DNA of 64,000 nt from Paraescarpia echinospica (taxonomy: Eukaryota; Annelida; Polychaeta; Sabellida; Siboglinidae): the NCBI GenBank assembly GCA_020002185.1, contig CM034541.1, forward strand, positions 32,921,852 to 32,985,851. Reading direction: 5' to 3'. The notes beneath the pieces are model-generated. The model was not told the origin of the DNA. It saw only the letters and a program-made list of their open reading frames with translations, and did no database searches. The position numbers were made by a program, and so were the translations under genes. This document shows, piece after piece, positions 1-11,100 of the stretch (positions are counted from its first letter, which is position 1; every line of letters starts with the position of its first letter).

Positions 1-182
1 ATGTTAAGTATAGCACAGATGTAGCAGTAATATGAAACATGTATACATTACGTATCAAATGGAACGAAGCAACACATTGCTTGTGTTCCTTATTCATGTC
101 ATATATGCAATGAAATCTATGATTCGTGTAAAAAAAAAAAAAAAACATCTTCATAATAAACTAACAATTTATTTAATAATGC

Positions 183-385
183 ATTATACGAGTACCGTAA
201 GTCTGAACATCAGGTACATCTTAACATGACATCATTATGCGAGTACCGTAACACTGAATACCAGGTACATCTTAACATGACAACATTACACGAGTACCGT
301 AACACTGAACACCAGGTACATCTTAACACGACAACATTATACGAGTACCTAACACTGAACACCGGGTACATCTTAACATGACAAA
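183..385 (-). repeat. 51-bp tandem repeat in LINE 3' region (about 4 copies)
   Basis: The motif CGAGTACCGTAA recurs at about 189, 240, 292 and 342, each followed by a GGTACATCTTAACATGACA block. It sits between the end of LINE ORF2 and unrelated sequence, so it is probably the LINE 3' UTR. Confidence 0.8.
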
Positions 386-403
386 ATTACATTAAAGCAG
401 CAT

Positions 404-3400
404 TTAGCATATGTTTGCTAGAATTAGACGCTTGGTCCTTTGTTTGAACATATGAATAGATGTACAATATTGTAAATAGTTATTTGTAATAAATGTATTC
501 CAGATTTTAGGACCAACATAAGCCAAAGACAGTTGTCTACAATTAGTCTTGCAGTATGGTATTTTATATGTTACTTCCTGTCTTGTATTATATTTATGTG
601 TGGATATTTGCAGGACAAATACATCATGATATATATCTGGCAACATACCCCTATTATGCTTGTACATTAGAATACAGCATAAATATTTATTTACGTCATA
701 AATATTCATTATTTGATAAGATGTAAATAAAGGCTGCGTATGATCAATAAATCCTACATGACTTATTACACGCAAAACTCGTTTTTGGAGTAAATGAATT
801 TTAGCAAGGTATATATTCGGGGCCCTTCCCCAGACGACATTACAATAAGTAATATATGGGTATATAAACATGTAATACAGGTTTAACAATGATTTGTTAT
901 CTAATTTGTTTGTCACCTTTTTTATAATACCAATATTCTTAGAAATTTTATTTGATATATATTTAATGTGTGTGCTCCAATTCAATGTATTATTTATAAG
1001 CAAACCCAAAAACTTTATCTCATGTACAGTGTTAATTTGTATGCCGTCTATGCAAATGTTATTACACCTCTCTCTTATACTGATCGTATTACTAAAGGTC
1101 ACTGTGTGAGTTTTCTGTATATTCAAAGAAAGTTTATTAATGTTAAGCCATAAAGATAGTTTTTTTATTTCAGAGTTCAAAACATTTTCCATTTCATCTA
1201 TATTGTTGCCTTGTATAAAGATGCTCGTGTCATCAGCAAACATAATGGTAAACGTTGTGTCAGATAAAGTAGATAAATCATTTATATAGATAAGAAAGAG
1301 TAAAGGTCCCAGAATTGAACCCTGCGGAACACCACATGTTATGTTTTTAAGGGAAGATTTTGTTCCATAGAATTTTACTCGTTGTTGTCTGTTACTTAAA
1401 AAGTTACGAATCCATTGGAGTATATTTCCTCTGATTCCATAATGTGTTAATTTTCTCAATAATATATTATGATTAACGGTATCAAAGGCTTTGGCTAAAT
1501 CCAGAAATAACCCAATTACGTGCTCTTTGGTATCAATTGCCTTACTAATTTTGTCAATTAGCAGTGAAATAGCCATATCAGTAGAATATCCTTTCCTAAA
1601 TCCAAATTGGGAATTAGACAAGATGTTATGTTTCATTATGTAATTCATTAATCTATTGTACATTAATCTTTCAAAAACCTTTGAAAATACAGGCAAGACA
1701 GAAATAGGCCTGTAATTATTAATTAATGATGTATCGCCATTTTTAAAAACAGGAACTATATCAGCTATTTTTAGTTGATCAGGAACATATCCTTGATCAA
1801 ATGATAAATTTACAATGTAACTTAAAGGATCAAGTAGGTTGGAGAAGGCCTGTTTGACAATAATAGGTTTTATGCCATCCCATCCAGGACTAGTTTTTAA
1901 AATTCTTAATAATTCCCTTTATCTCATCTGGTGTGGTTGGCGACAAATACATTGAATTTTTATAGACTCCTTGGAGGTAGTCATCAGGTCTCTCTGATAT
2001 GACTGGTATTTTATCAGCCAGTTCTGGACCTATACTTGTAAAATATTCATTAAATGTATCAGCTATGATTTTTTTATTTTTTGTTAATTTACCGTCAATT
2101 AGTAATTTGTCATTAGATAAAAATGCTTCCTTCCTTCCTATAATACTCTTTAAGACTATCCAGGTTTTTTTTAAATTACCCTTGTGCTGTTGAAGCTCAT
2201 GTCGATAGTATTCTCTTTCTGCTACAGTAATAAGACAATTTATTTTATTTCTATATCTTTTATAATTAGTTTCATTGAAGACAGTCGGTTTTTTCAAGTA
2301 ATACATATACAATTTGTTTTTAGTTCTAATGGAGTGTCGGAGTCCCATAGTAATCCACGGTTTATGTTTTCTTTTCCTAATAGTTGTGTTAGCTAACGGA
2401 AATGAATTATTGTATGCAACTAATATCTCATTAATGAATACAGAATAACATTCTTGTGGATCTCTGCATGCATAAACGTCATCCCAGCATATTTTATCTA
2501 TACTCTCTTTGAATGTAGCAGTAGTCTGCGCATTATATTTTCTAGTCGCTATTGTCATTTCTACCTTTGTGCTATCAGTATGTTTAGTGAGCAAAAATAT
2601 TGGTAGGTGGTCAGAAATATCTGTATATATTATTCCATGCAATTGATAATTTGCACCAATTAAATCATTGCTGTATATATTATCGATGACAGTGGCAGTT
2701 GTTGCTGTTATTCTAGTAGGCTTGCTGATAAGGGGTATAAATGCCTGTTGGAACATTGCATCTATGTAATCTTGAGTTTCCGTGTGACTACCATAATTAA
2801 GTAGATTAATGTTAAAGTCACCCATTATGTAACACTGTTTATTATCAACCTTGAGAGTTTGTATAATATTGATAACATGTTCTGTGAAAGCAGTAATGTT
2901 TGTATTAGGTGGTCGATAGACAACACCTACAGTTGTTTTGTTATTGCATGTCTTAGACCGAGTCTTGATTTCAATAAAAACGCATTCCAGATATTCAGTT
3001 ATGACACTCATTTCTGGTAATTCAGTACACTCAAGGGACTTACGAACATATAAGGATACACCACCTCCCTTCTTGGAGGGCCTAGTCAAATGTATACTTT
3101 TGTACTCTGGCAATTCATACAGATCAAGATTGTCATTATGTAACCAAGTTTCGCTTAGACCGATGACCGAGAACCTGTTATTGATCAGTGACAAGAAATC
3201 ACCCAATTTGCTAATGTTCTTTGGCAAGCTACGGATATTTTAATGCATAAGTGAAAACTCTTCATCAGAGATATTATTTCTTGTTATAACTTCATTTATA
3301 TCATCCTCAAGATAATATTTAGTATTTAAAAAGCTATCTGTTGTGAGTAAATTACAATCGGGATCTATATTCCGCATTGCAGCATTGCCAGTTTCATAAT

Positions 3401-3464
3401 CTTGTACATCACCTAAGGTAGTATTACGTAATTGGCTCATAGTAATGAAATGCAGTATATACAT
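404..3464 (-). pseudogene. LINE ORF2 (endonuclease + reverse transcriptase), disrupted
   Basis: N-terminal part 3,240-3,464 ends at a stop inside the first endonuclease strand (FSLMH, stop, NIRSL). The endonuclease follows to about 1,890 with IGLSETWL, VGVVYRPPN, MGDFNINLL and ISDHLPIF, the usual APE catalytic residues. A frameshift near 1,890 separates it from the RT, which runs to 404 with LDLAKAFDTVNHNILL, GVPQGSILGPLLFLIYIND and the catalytic FADD. The C-terminal part (FLGLLINNTLNW, YITYCNVVWG, GPKIWN) is complete. The two lesions make it a pseudogene. Confidence 0.88.
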
Positions 3465-3772
3465 ACATATTCACACGGTACACAATAATGCTTCTATAGC
3501 TGCATATAACATTTACAGACCGTTTTATAAAAAACAACGTTATGTGACATCTGTTAAGTTGTAGTAGGTTAGTTAGAATACATGATATGTATCGATAACA
3601 TATAGTAATAAAGTATATATGAATAATTAAATAAGACACGAACCATATGTAGAATACGAAGGTGTCCATGAATGAGTCCATGAATGGTACAGTCCCTATG
3701 TGAACAAGCACCATGATAGGCCGACTAGAGATACAAAATATCCACCGTGACTTGGGCCAATGTCCAACGCAA

Positions 3773-4456
3773 TTACAGTGCATTTAGTTCATCATCTCGA
3801 CTGACGGTTTTGATTGTTCCATTTAGGTCCTTTATGACAATCCTTCCATCATACGACCAACAGTCGAGAATCTTGTGCTGTTTCTTTAATGTCCAGCACA
3901 AGAACAGTAGTCTTGCTCTCTTCTGGGTGAGATCTTCCGATATGTAGACATTTGATCGTTTAGTGCGTAGCCGTTTTCGAGCTTTAATGAAGTCATTCTT
4001 CGATTTATAGTCTTTGAACTGGACTATTATTTGGCGCGAGTGGTTTTTGTTTGTGGCGGATTTTCTGGGCCCAATCCTATGGGCTCTGTTGATATGGACC
4101 ATTTTTAATGGCACGTCCATATCGTTAAACAAGTCAGTGATAATCTTATCAATTTGTTCACCGTCTTTGTTTTCAACTATTCCTGTAATGCGCACCGAGG
4201 ACCGACGGCTGTACTGCTCCAGATTATCAACAGCTTGCTCAAGTTGTTCAATTCGTGCATCCTTGTCTGTCAACTCCTTTTCAAGATTTTCGAGCCTTCT
4301 ATTTATTTTGTCAGCAACTATTGTAGCAATCCGGGTAGCAAGGGCCGCGATTACGTCATCGTCACTTAGCGCTAGCTTGATTTGTTCTACAAGTTCAACG
4401 GTGGTCGAGGTCGGTCTCTTCTTGCTCATTGTTGCTGGTGGTTGTCTGTTACGCAA
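3773..4456 (-). CDS. LINE ORF1 protein (coiled coil + RRM-like)
   Basis: Intact frame of 227 codons. Residues ~50-85 form a coiled coil (RRLENLEKELTDKDARIEQL), followed by YSRRSSVRITGI, HINRAHRIGPRK, IIVQFKDYKSKNDFIKARKR and VYISEDLTQKRARLLF, a pattern typical of LINE ORF1 RNA-binding proteins that coat the element RNA. The first of two in-frame ATGs gives a start at 4,456; MSKKRP nine codons on is an alternative. ORF2 follows about 300 nt downstream. Confidence 0.85.
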   Translation of the reverse strand: MRNRQPPATMSKKRPTSTTVELVEQIKLALSDDDVIAALATRIATIVADKINRRLENLEKELTDKDARIEQLEQAVDNLEQYSRRSSVRITGIVENKDGEQIDKIITDLFNDMDVPLKMVHINRAHRIGPRKSATNKNHSRQIIVQFKDYKSKNDFIKARKRLRTKRSNVYISEDLTQKRARLLFLCWTLKKQHKILDCWSYDGRIVIKDLNGTIKTVSRDDELNAL

Positions 4457-4620
4457 TAGTAGGGTCTAATCACAGGCTAAGCAGCAAACGTTGGCGGTTT
4501 TGAGCGTGTCGTGGGCGACAATATGGTTGTTACACGATCCGATATATTTTACCGGCGTGCAAGCTCAAGAAAATATCACAATTTAACACCCACCGCGTTC
4601 CTGAGTGTCCACTAGTCGAC

Positions 4621-5412
4621 CTTGTTCACTTCAGCAAAAACACGGGACCTTTCAGAGCATTTCTCTTACATTCTCACCCCCAAATCGAGGAGTGCGAAGA
4701 AATCGTGCAGTCTGACCATGGCACACCTCTTACCATGCGGGGTCAAATTGGAATGTAATGGATGGCACCCTATAAATACCACAGGTAGTTCAATGGGGAT
4801 CACATAACCTTTTGTTGCATTTCTGCAAGTTTATCGTTTATAATTTAATAACAAATGTGTTTCTATATGTGGCAGAGATGGGGGTGGGCGGTAATGTGGA
4901 TATGGGCGATATTGCAGTCAAATATAATACAACCTGTCATTCAGTAAGTAGTCTTTGAACAAGTGTGGGAAACCGGTACCAGACAGACTAAACATTTCAC
5001 GTGGCTGAGGATGTAATTATAAGTCTTCCACTTCTTCTTGTCCTTTTTCAACAATTGTATACATCTACAATTTAATAATTATTTAGTTACTTTATTATGT
5101 CTGTTGTTGAAATAAATATGTATCAATAATAAGCTACTGAATTATGTCAGTTGTTGTTGAAACAAGTTTCATTAATTCATTTCAATGTCTATTGATGCAT
5201 TTAGTGATTTTTGCTCATTATATGCATATGTGTGCACATGTATATGTCAGCTACTGTACGTACATTTGATTATAATCTTTACTATGGCATGCTCATGTAT
5301 TATTAGCTCAATTACTTTGTAAAGGTATTATTATACTATACTATAATTATTATTCAAGGTGGCTCTCTTATTTAAAAACAGAATTGACATATTTCAGAAC
5401 AACAGTTTATGG
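4621..5412. other. No feature recognised
   Basis: AT-rich sequence between the LINE and the first ~2-kb composite element. No coding frame, splice-phase-compatible AGTPBP1 exon or repeat was recognised. Confidence 0.5.
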
Positions 5413-7181
5413 TTTGACACAGTTTAAAACCTACAGGCAACTGTCCCGTTTAACAGGGGTCTAGTGGCTTAATGCTGTCTGTTGACACAAGCTACTGCCA
5501 ATGACCAATTACAGATTAGTCACAGCTTCCATCAAACAATAGCAGGCAGAGAATCTTAGCTCCACAGCTGGGTGTAATACACAACCAGAGCCACCACTGA
5601 TTCATGGTCAAGTAGATTAGCTCAATGCACCAACTAAGACAATACACAACACTGTGAGTGACAGTGTCCAGAGTGAGGCCTAAGCAGTGTCCTCATTGCT
5701 GAATAGATCAATTAAACTTGCCAAGTGGGTGACATTATGCACAAGTGTTCATTAATCCTTAGTGATTATTCAGAACACCAGACTGACCACATACCTAAAC
5801 AAAGCGAGTATAATAGGTGAAGAACAGGCAGTGTTCAGATAGGGGTATTGGTTGAATTGTATTTGTCTTGACTCAAAAGGCTTTATTGTGTCTTCATCGA
5901 TTATAAGAAAGCATTTGATTTAGTAGACCGGTCCTCCCTGTGGTCTAAGATAATTTCATGCGGTATTAATGGTATTGTGTTGAAAGTTGTATACAACATG
6001 TACAAAAATGCTAAATCATGTATAAATGAGGGCCAGGCTGTGTCAGCCTTCTTCTCATGTGTAGAGGTATGGCAAGGAGAAAACTTGTGTCCTTTGTTAT
6101 TTGCTATTTACCTGAATAATTTTGAACACTGTTAGTCACAATTATAATGAACTTGACATGGCAGCTGGTTAAATTTACACATATAGTGTATAGCGGAACT
6201 ATGTCAACTCTTCTAATGGTTGACATTTGGTTGTTTCAGGTGTCAACTATATTGTGAATCTGTAATTATTAGTCTATATTGATACAATTGATTTACACAG
6301 TACCATGTCTACACAAGGCATGGCAAGCGTAAACAGAACAGTAGAATGCATTTGATATAAATAAAGTGTAGGATATTTCACTCTATAGTTGTCCAGAATA
6401 TTAATTTTCTATGTTTGTCACCTACAGGTGACAGAATATTAATTTTCTATGTTTGTCACCTACAGGTTTCTACAGACAATACATCTTTAACCAATAGACA
6501 CCACAGTCACACCATTTTATAATAATTAAATGAACATCAAAATAAACACAACTTGCAATTATAGAAAATCAATAGTTTTGAAGATACAGTTTAAAAGTGT
6601 TAGGCAACTGTTCAGTCTAACAGGGGTCAAGTGTGTCTACTCTGCCTGGGTGCTGTGACCAATTAAAGATTAGTCAAGGTCTCAATGGCCTAGGCTGTAG
6701 AGATTAGTCACAGCTTTTGACTTTCTGGCACATTACACAACATCTACTGTTGGGGGTGGTCTCAAGGGCCCTTCTCAAAACCACATCACTAGATAATGTA
6801 AACCTTTTGCACTTTGGGGGCCCTTTAGGTGCCCTTAGAATGATTCAATCGAATACAGATTTCTTGTATATAGTGGCAGCACCCTAAGATACATCAATGC
6901 AAAATTAGAAAAAAAGTTGCTGAACAGTTTTTGAAAAAATAGGCCAAATGTTACATTTTTACCAGTTTTGGGGTCCTTGGAGGCCCTAGGGAGCCCTTAA
7001 AATGATTCAATCAAATACAGATTTCTCGTGCATAGTGGCAGTGCCCCAAGATATGTCTATGCAAAATTAGAGAAAAAGTTGCTGAACGGTTTCTGAGATA
7101 CAGCAGCTAACGGCAGACGGCGGACGGCGGACGCAGAGTGATGGCAATAGTCCCTTGGACTTTTGGCCAAAGGACTAAAAA
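5413..7181 (+). mobile_element. Composite repeat element, copy 1 (lacks the left end)
   Basis: About 1.77 kb shared with 30,772-32,873 and 43,604-45,882, from a segment starting GTTTGACACAGTTTAAAACC to a GC-rich right end with GGACGGCGGACGCAGAG and then CCAAAGGACTAAAAA. The first ~440 bp seen in copies 2 and 3 are absent. A duplicated ~170-bp block near the right end (GATTCAATC...AATACAGATTTCT) occurs twice. It carries a dead reverse-transcriptase fragment. Confidence 0.8.
5887..6135 (+). pseudogene. Reverse-transcriptase fragment in composite element copy 1
   Basis: About 82 codons: [39 protein letters not shown] and [20 protein letters not shown] then stop. This is the LINE RT palm region (D of the first catalytic motif, then the (R/W)QG-PLLF motif). 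The downstream YADD block of copies 2 and 3 is deleted here. Confidence 0.8.
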
Positions 7182-7589
7182 ATTGTTTTGTAAAGTGCAA
7201 AACAATTTGGTTTTGGGCAACAAATACTGGTTTATCTGTCAAACTATTGACGATTTTTTAAGTGGCTGGTCATTGTGCAGAATATGCTGAATGCAACATT
7301 CAAAACCTTATCTGCATAGCATAATTACTCCCAGAGATATCCTTTTTCCAAATGCAGAAATTTGAGAAACCTGTGTGAGAAAATGGCCGTCAAAGATTGC
7401 ATAATGGATTTGATAAATCCATATCGACAAGCTTGATCCATGAATAAAAGTAATTTACAGGTACGTAATAATTATAAAAGTGCATTTCATTGATAGTAAA
7501 CAAACAAAGCTATTACAATGTTGCAAAAAAAGTTGTGTATTTTTGTAAACAATTCCACCATTTCACCTGGGGTGTCTGGCCATTTACAT

Positions 7590-7900
7590 TCACCACAAGT
7601 ATACTGTAGTAAGTGCCAATGAAAAAACTCATAAAGATCAAAGCAGTGGGAAAGAGAATGAGACGGACAGGACACATGTAAAGAATGAGCAAAGACAGGT
7701 TGTCAAAAAGAGCATGGACAGCAGAAGAGGGCGGCAAATGATGAAGAGGAAGACCAAAGCTGAGATGGAACGATAGCATGGAAAGAGACATTAGTGGGGC
7801 AGGTGTGAACAGCCAAGAATGGAAGGTCATTGCAGACAACAGACAGAGGTGGCGGGAAACAACAAGAAAAGCAGTAGAAGTTATTGAGTGACGTGGACCC
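7590..7900 (+). mobile_element. LINE 3'-end fragment (degenerate)
   Basis: Plus-strand reading with stops gives RGRPKLRWNDSMERDI, then NSQEWKVIADNRQRWRETT, the characteristic C-terminus of a LINE pol protein, followed by a stop and GTGACGTGGACCCCC. A related fragment lies at 33,300-33,560. It abuts AGTPBP1 exon 22 on the opposite strand. Confidence 0.65.
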
Positions 7901-7942
7901 CCATAAGGAGCAAGGGAGGAAGAAGTGCCAATGTGTATTCAC

Positions 7943-8103
7943 CTGCTCGTGTCTGAGAGGGCCTCCTCAGGTGAATCAAGCCGCTGCGCAGGCTGCGAGC
8001 CGAATGAACTCGATCTCTGCAGGTGGCGCACCATTAGCTGATAGAGCGCCTCGCCAAACTTACTTCCCATCTCCTCCAACTCACGTGTCCCCAGGAAGCA
8101 GTT
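7943..8103 (-). CDS. AGTPBP1: AGTPBP1 exon 22 (last exon found)
   Basis: A 161-nt exon (acceptor TGTGTACAG, donor AGCAG|GTGAAT). FLGTREL then [19 protein letters not shown] matches [23 protein letters not shown], the end of the M14 domain. It then becomes Ser/acidic ([12 protein letters not shown]). It ends in phase 2 at a donor, so at least one more exon must exist; none was found between 1 and 7,942. Confidence 0.93.
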
Positions 8104-11100
8104 CTGTACACAGTCATAACAGTGTCAATGTTACTCATTGCAGAAGGGTACATGTATTGACAGTTTAGCCTGTTTGTTTATTTCTGGCCGCAGCGCACAT
8201 GACGTAGCTTTGTTACGGTCCAGTGAACATGTATGCATTGTCGACAGTCGCCGATTCGCCGTATTTCTGCTGTTCGCCGTTTCGCCAATCGCTCCACGTG
8301 TTATTCTATTTAACCACTGTTTCGCGCACTAAATGTAAGTATAGATAGCATACTTAAGTTGCATTTGTTGTAGTCGCTATAGGACATCGCTAGTTTAGTA
8401 ATAGCTTCGCTCGTTATCTTGTAACTGTTGGATCATAAATTGTAGCCAAAGTCGGCCCGCTAGAAGCACAGCGCTAGGTCTAGCGCCCATGCAGCCTATC
8501 CATTGTCATGCTATGTAGGTCATGTGTTATGCCATGTAGAGCCCATCGCTGCTATGTATTATCCCGTATAATTATATGCTTAGCCAATGTTTGTATCGTA
8601 TATAGCCTAGTTTTATTTATTCGCATTGTTTTCTTTCTTTGCAGTTCGACTGCATAGCATTGGATAGCATTGCGTTGCGTTACGTTGTGTAGACATATCG
8701 TGTTGTATACATGCGTAGATGTGCCGCTATAATAAACCGCAGTACGAAACAGAGCAGTGGTTTTGTTCGAATTAGTACAGTTTGATTACATCTGTGACTG
8801 TAATCAATTGTAATTGGTAATGGTACAGCATGTAACTGTACTTGGAACTTATTTTAATGTTGTAATAATTCTTATAGCAATGCATGATACACCAATACTG
8901 GGCCAATGATACTTGGTTTATATTTACACAGCAACACTGTACACACATTTTTATAATCATTAGTGTTCAAACTTCAATTTATACATAATCCTTCTCTGAA
9001 CCACAGACATACTTTGTAGATGCCCTGGCCACAGACACACCTTGTAGATGCCCTGGCCACAGACATACTTTGTAGATGCCCTGGCCACAGACATACTTTG
9101 TAGATGCCCTGGCCACAGGCATACCTTGTAGATGCCCTGGCCACAGACATATCTTGTAGATGCCCTGGCCACAGACATACTTTGTAGATGCCCTGGCCAC
9201 AGACACACCTTGTAGATGCCCTGGCCATAGACATACTTTGTAGATGCCATGGCCACAGACACACCTTGTAGATGCCCTGGCCACAGACATACTTTGTAGA
9301 TGCCCTGGCCACAGACACACCTTGCAGATGCCCTGGCCATAGACATACTTTGTAGATGCCCTGGCCACAGACACACCTTGTAGATGCCCTGGCCACAGAC
9401 ATACCTTGTAGATGCCCTGGCCACAGATATACCTTGTAGATGCCCTGGCCACAGACATACCTTGTAGATGCCCTGGCCATAGACATACCTTGTAGATGCC
9501 CTGGCCACAGACATACCTTGTAGATGCCCTGGTCACAGACATACCTTGTAGATGCCCTGGCCACAGACATACCTTGTAGATGCCCTGGCCACATACATAC
9601 TTTGTAGATGCCCTGGCCACAGACATACCTTGTAGATGCCCTGGCCACAGACATACCTTGTAGATGCCCTGGCCATAGACATACCTTGTAGATGCCCTGG
9701 CCACAGACATACCTTGTAGATGCCCTGGCCACAGACATACTTTGTAGATGCCCTGGCCACAGACATACCTTGTAGATGCCCTGGCCACAGACATACCTTG
9801 TAGATGCCCTGGTCACAGATATACCTTGTAGATGCCCTGGTCACAGACATACTTTGTAGATGCCCTGGCCATAGACATACCTTGTAGATGCCCTGGCCAC
9901 AGACATACCTTGTAGATGCCCTGGCCACAGACATACTTTGTAGATGCCCTGGCCACAGACATACCTTGTAGATGCCCTGGCCACAGACATACCTTGTAGA
10001 TGCCCTGGTTACAGATATACCTTGTAGATGCCCTGGTCACAGACATACTTTGTAGATGCCCTGGCCATAGACATACCTTGTAGATGCCCTGGCCACAGAC
10101 ATACCTTGTAGATGCCCTGGCCACAGACATACCTTGTAGATGCCCTGGCCACAGACATACCTTGTAGATGCCCTGGTCACAGATATACCTTGTAGATGCC
10201 CTGGTCACAGATATACCGTGTAGATGCCCTGGCCACAGACATACCTTGTAGATGCCCTGGTCAGATATACCTTGTAGATGCCCTGGTCACAGATATACCT
10301 TGTAGATGCCCTGGTCACAGATATACCTTGTAGATGCCCTGGCCACAGACATACCTTGTAGATGCCCTGGCCACAGACATACCTTGTAGATGCCCTGGCC
10401 ACAGACATACCTTGTAGATGCCCTGGTCACAGATATACCTTGTAGATGCCCTGGTCACAGATATACCTTGTAGATGCCCTGGTCACAGATATACCTTGTA
10501 GATGCCCTGGCCATAGACATACTTTGTAGATGCCCTGGCCATAGACATACCTTGTAGATGCCCTGGCCACAGACATACCTTGTAGATGCCCTGGTCACAG
10601 ACATACCTTGTAGATGCCCTGGCCATAGACGTACTTTATAGATGCCCTGGCCATAGACGTACCTTGTAGATGCCCTGGCCACAGACATACCTTGTAGATG
10701 CCCTGGCCACAGACATACCTTGTAGATGCCTTGGCCACAGACATACCTTGTAGATGCCCTGGTCACAGATATACCTTGTAGATGCCCTGGTCACAGATAT
10801 ACCTTGTAGATGCCCTGGCCACAGACATACCTTGTAGATGCCCTGGCCACAGACATACCTTGTAGATGCCCTGGCCACAGACATACCTTGTAGATGCCCT
10901 GGCCACAGACATACCTTGTAGATGCCCTGGTCACAGATATACCTTGTAGATGCCCTGGTCACATATATACCTTGTAGATGCCCTGGCCACAGACATACCT
11001 TGTAGATGCCCTGGCCACAGACATACCTTGTAGATGCCCTGGCCACAGACATACCTTGTAGATGCCCTGGTCACAGACATATCTTGTAGATGCCCTGGTC

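Larger units (their letters stand above)
180..4620 (-). mobile_element. LINE (non-LTR retrotransposon), nearly full length, damaged
   Basis: Two-gene LINE on the minus strand: ORF1 (coiled-coil, RRM-like) and ORF2 (APE-type endonuclease plus reverse transcriptase). The layout and motifs fit the CR1/I/Jockey-type superfamily; the clade is not assigned. The 5' part above ORF1 is GC-rich up to about 4,620. The 3' end carries about four copies of a 51-bp tandem repeat. One stop and one frameshift break ORF2, so this copy should be immobile. Confidence 0.85.

Noticed and set aside
129..146. Poly-A run as the LINE poly-A tail
   Set aside because: It is poly-A on the plus strand, whereas the LINE is on the minus strand, so its tail would appear as poly-T here.
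7513..7839. 108-codon minus-strand ORF near exon 22 as the AGTPBP1 C-terminal exon
   Set aside because: It is the antisense of a LINE 3' fragment; the expected tail is acidic and Ser-rich, which this is not.
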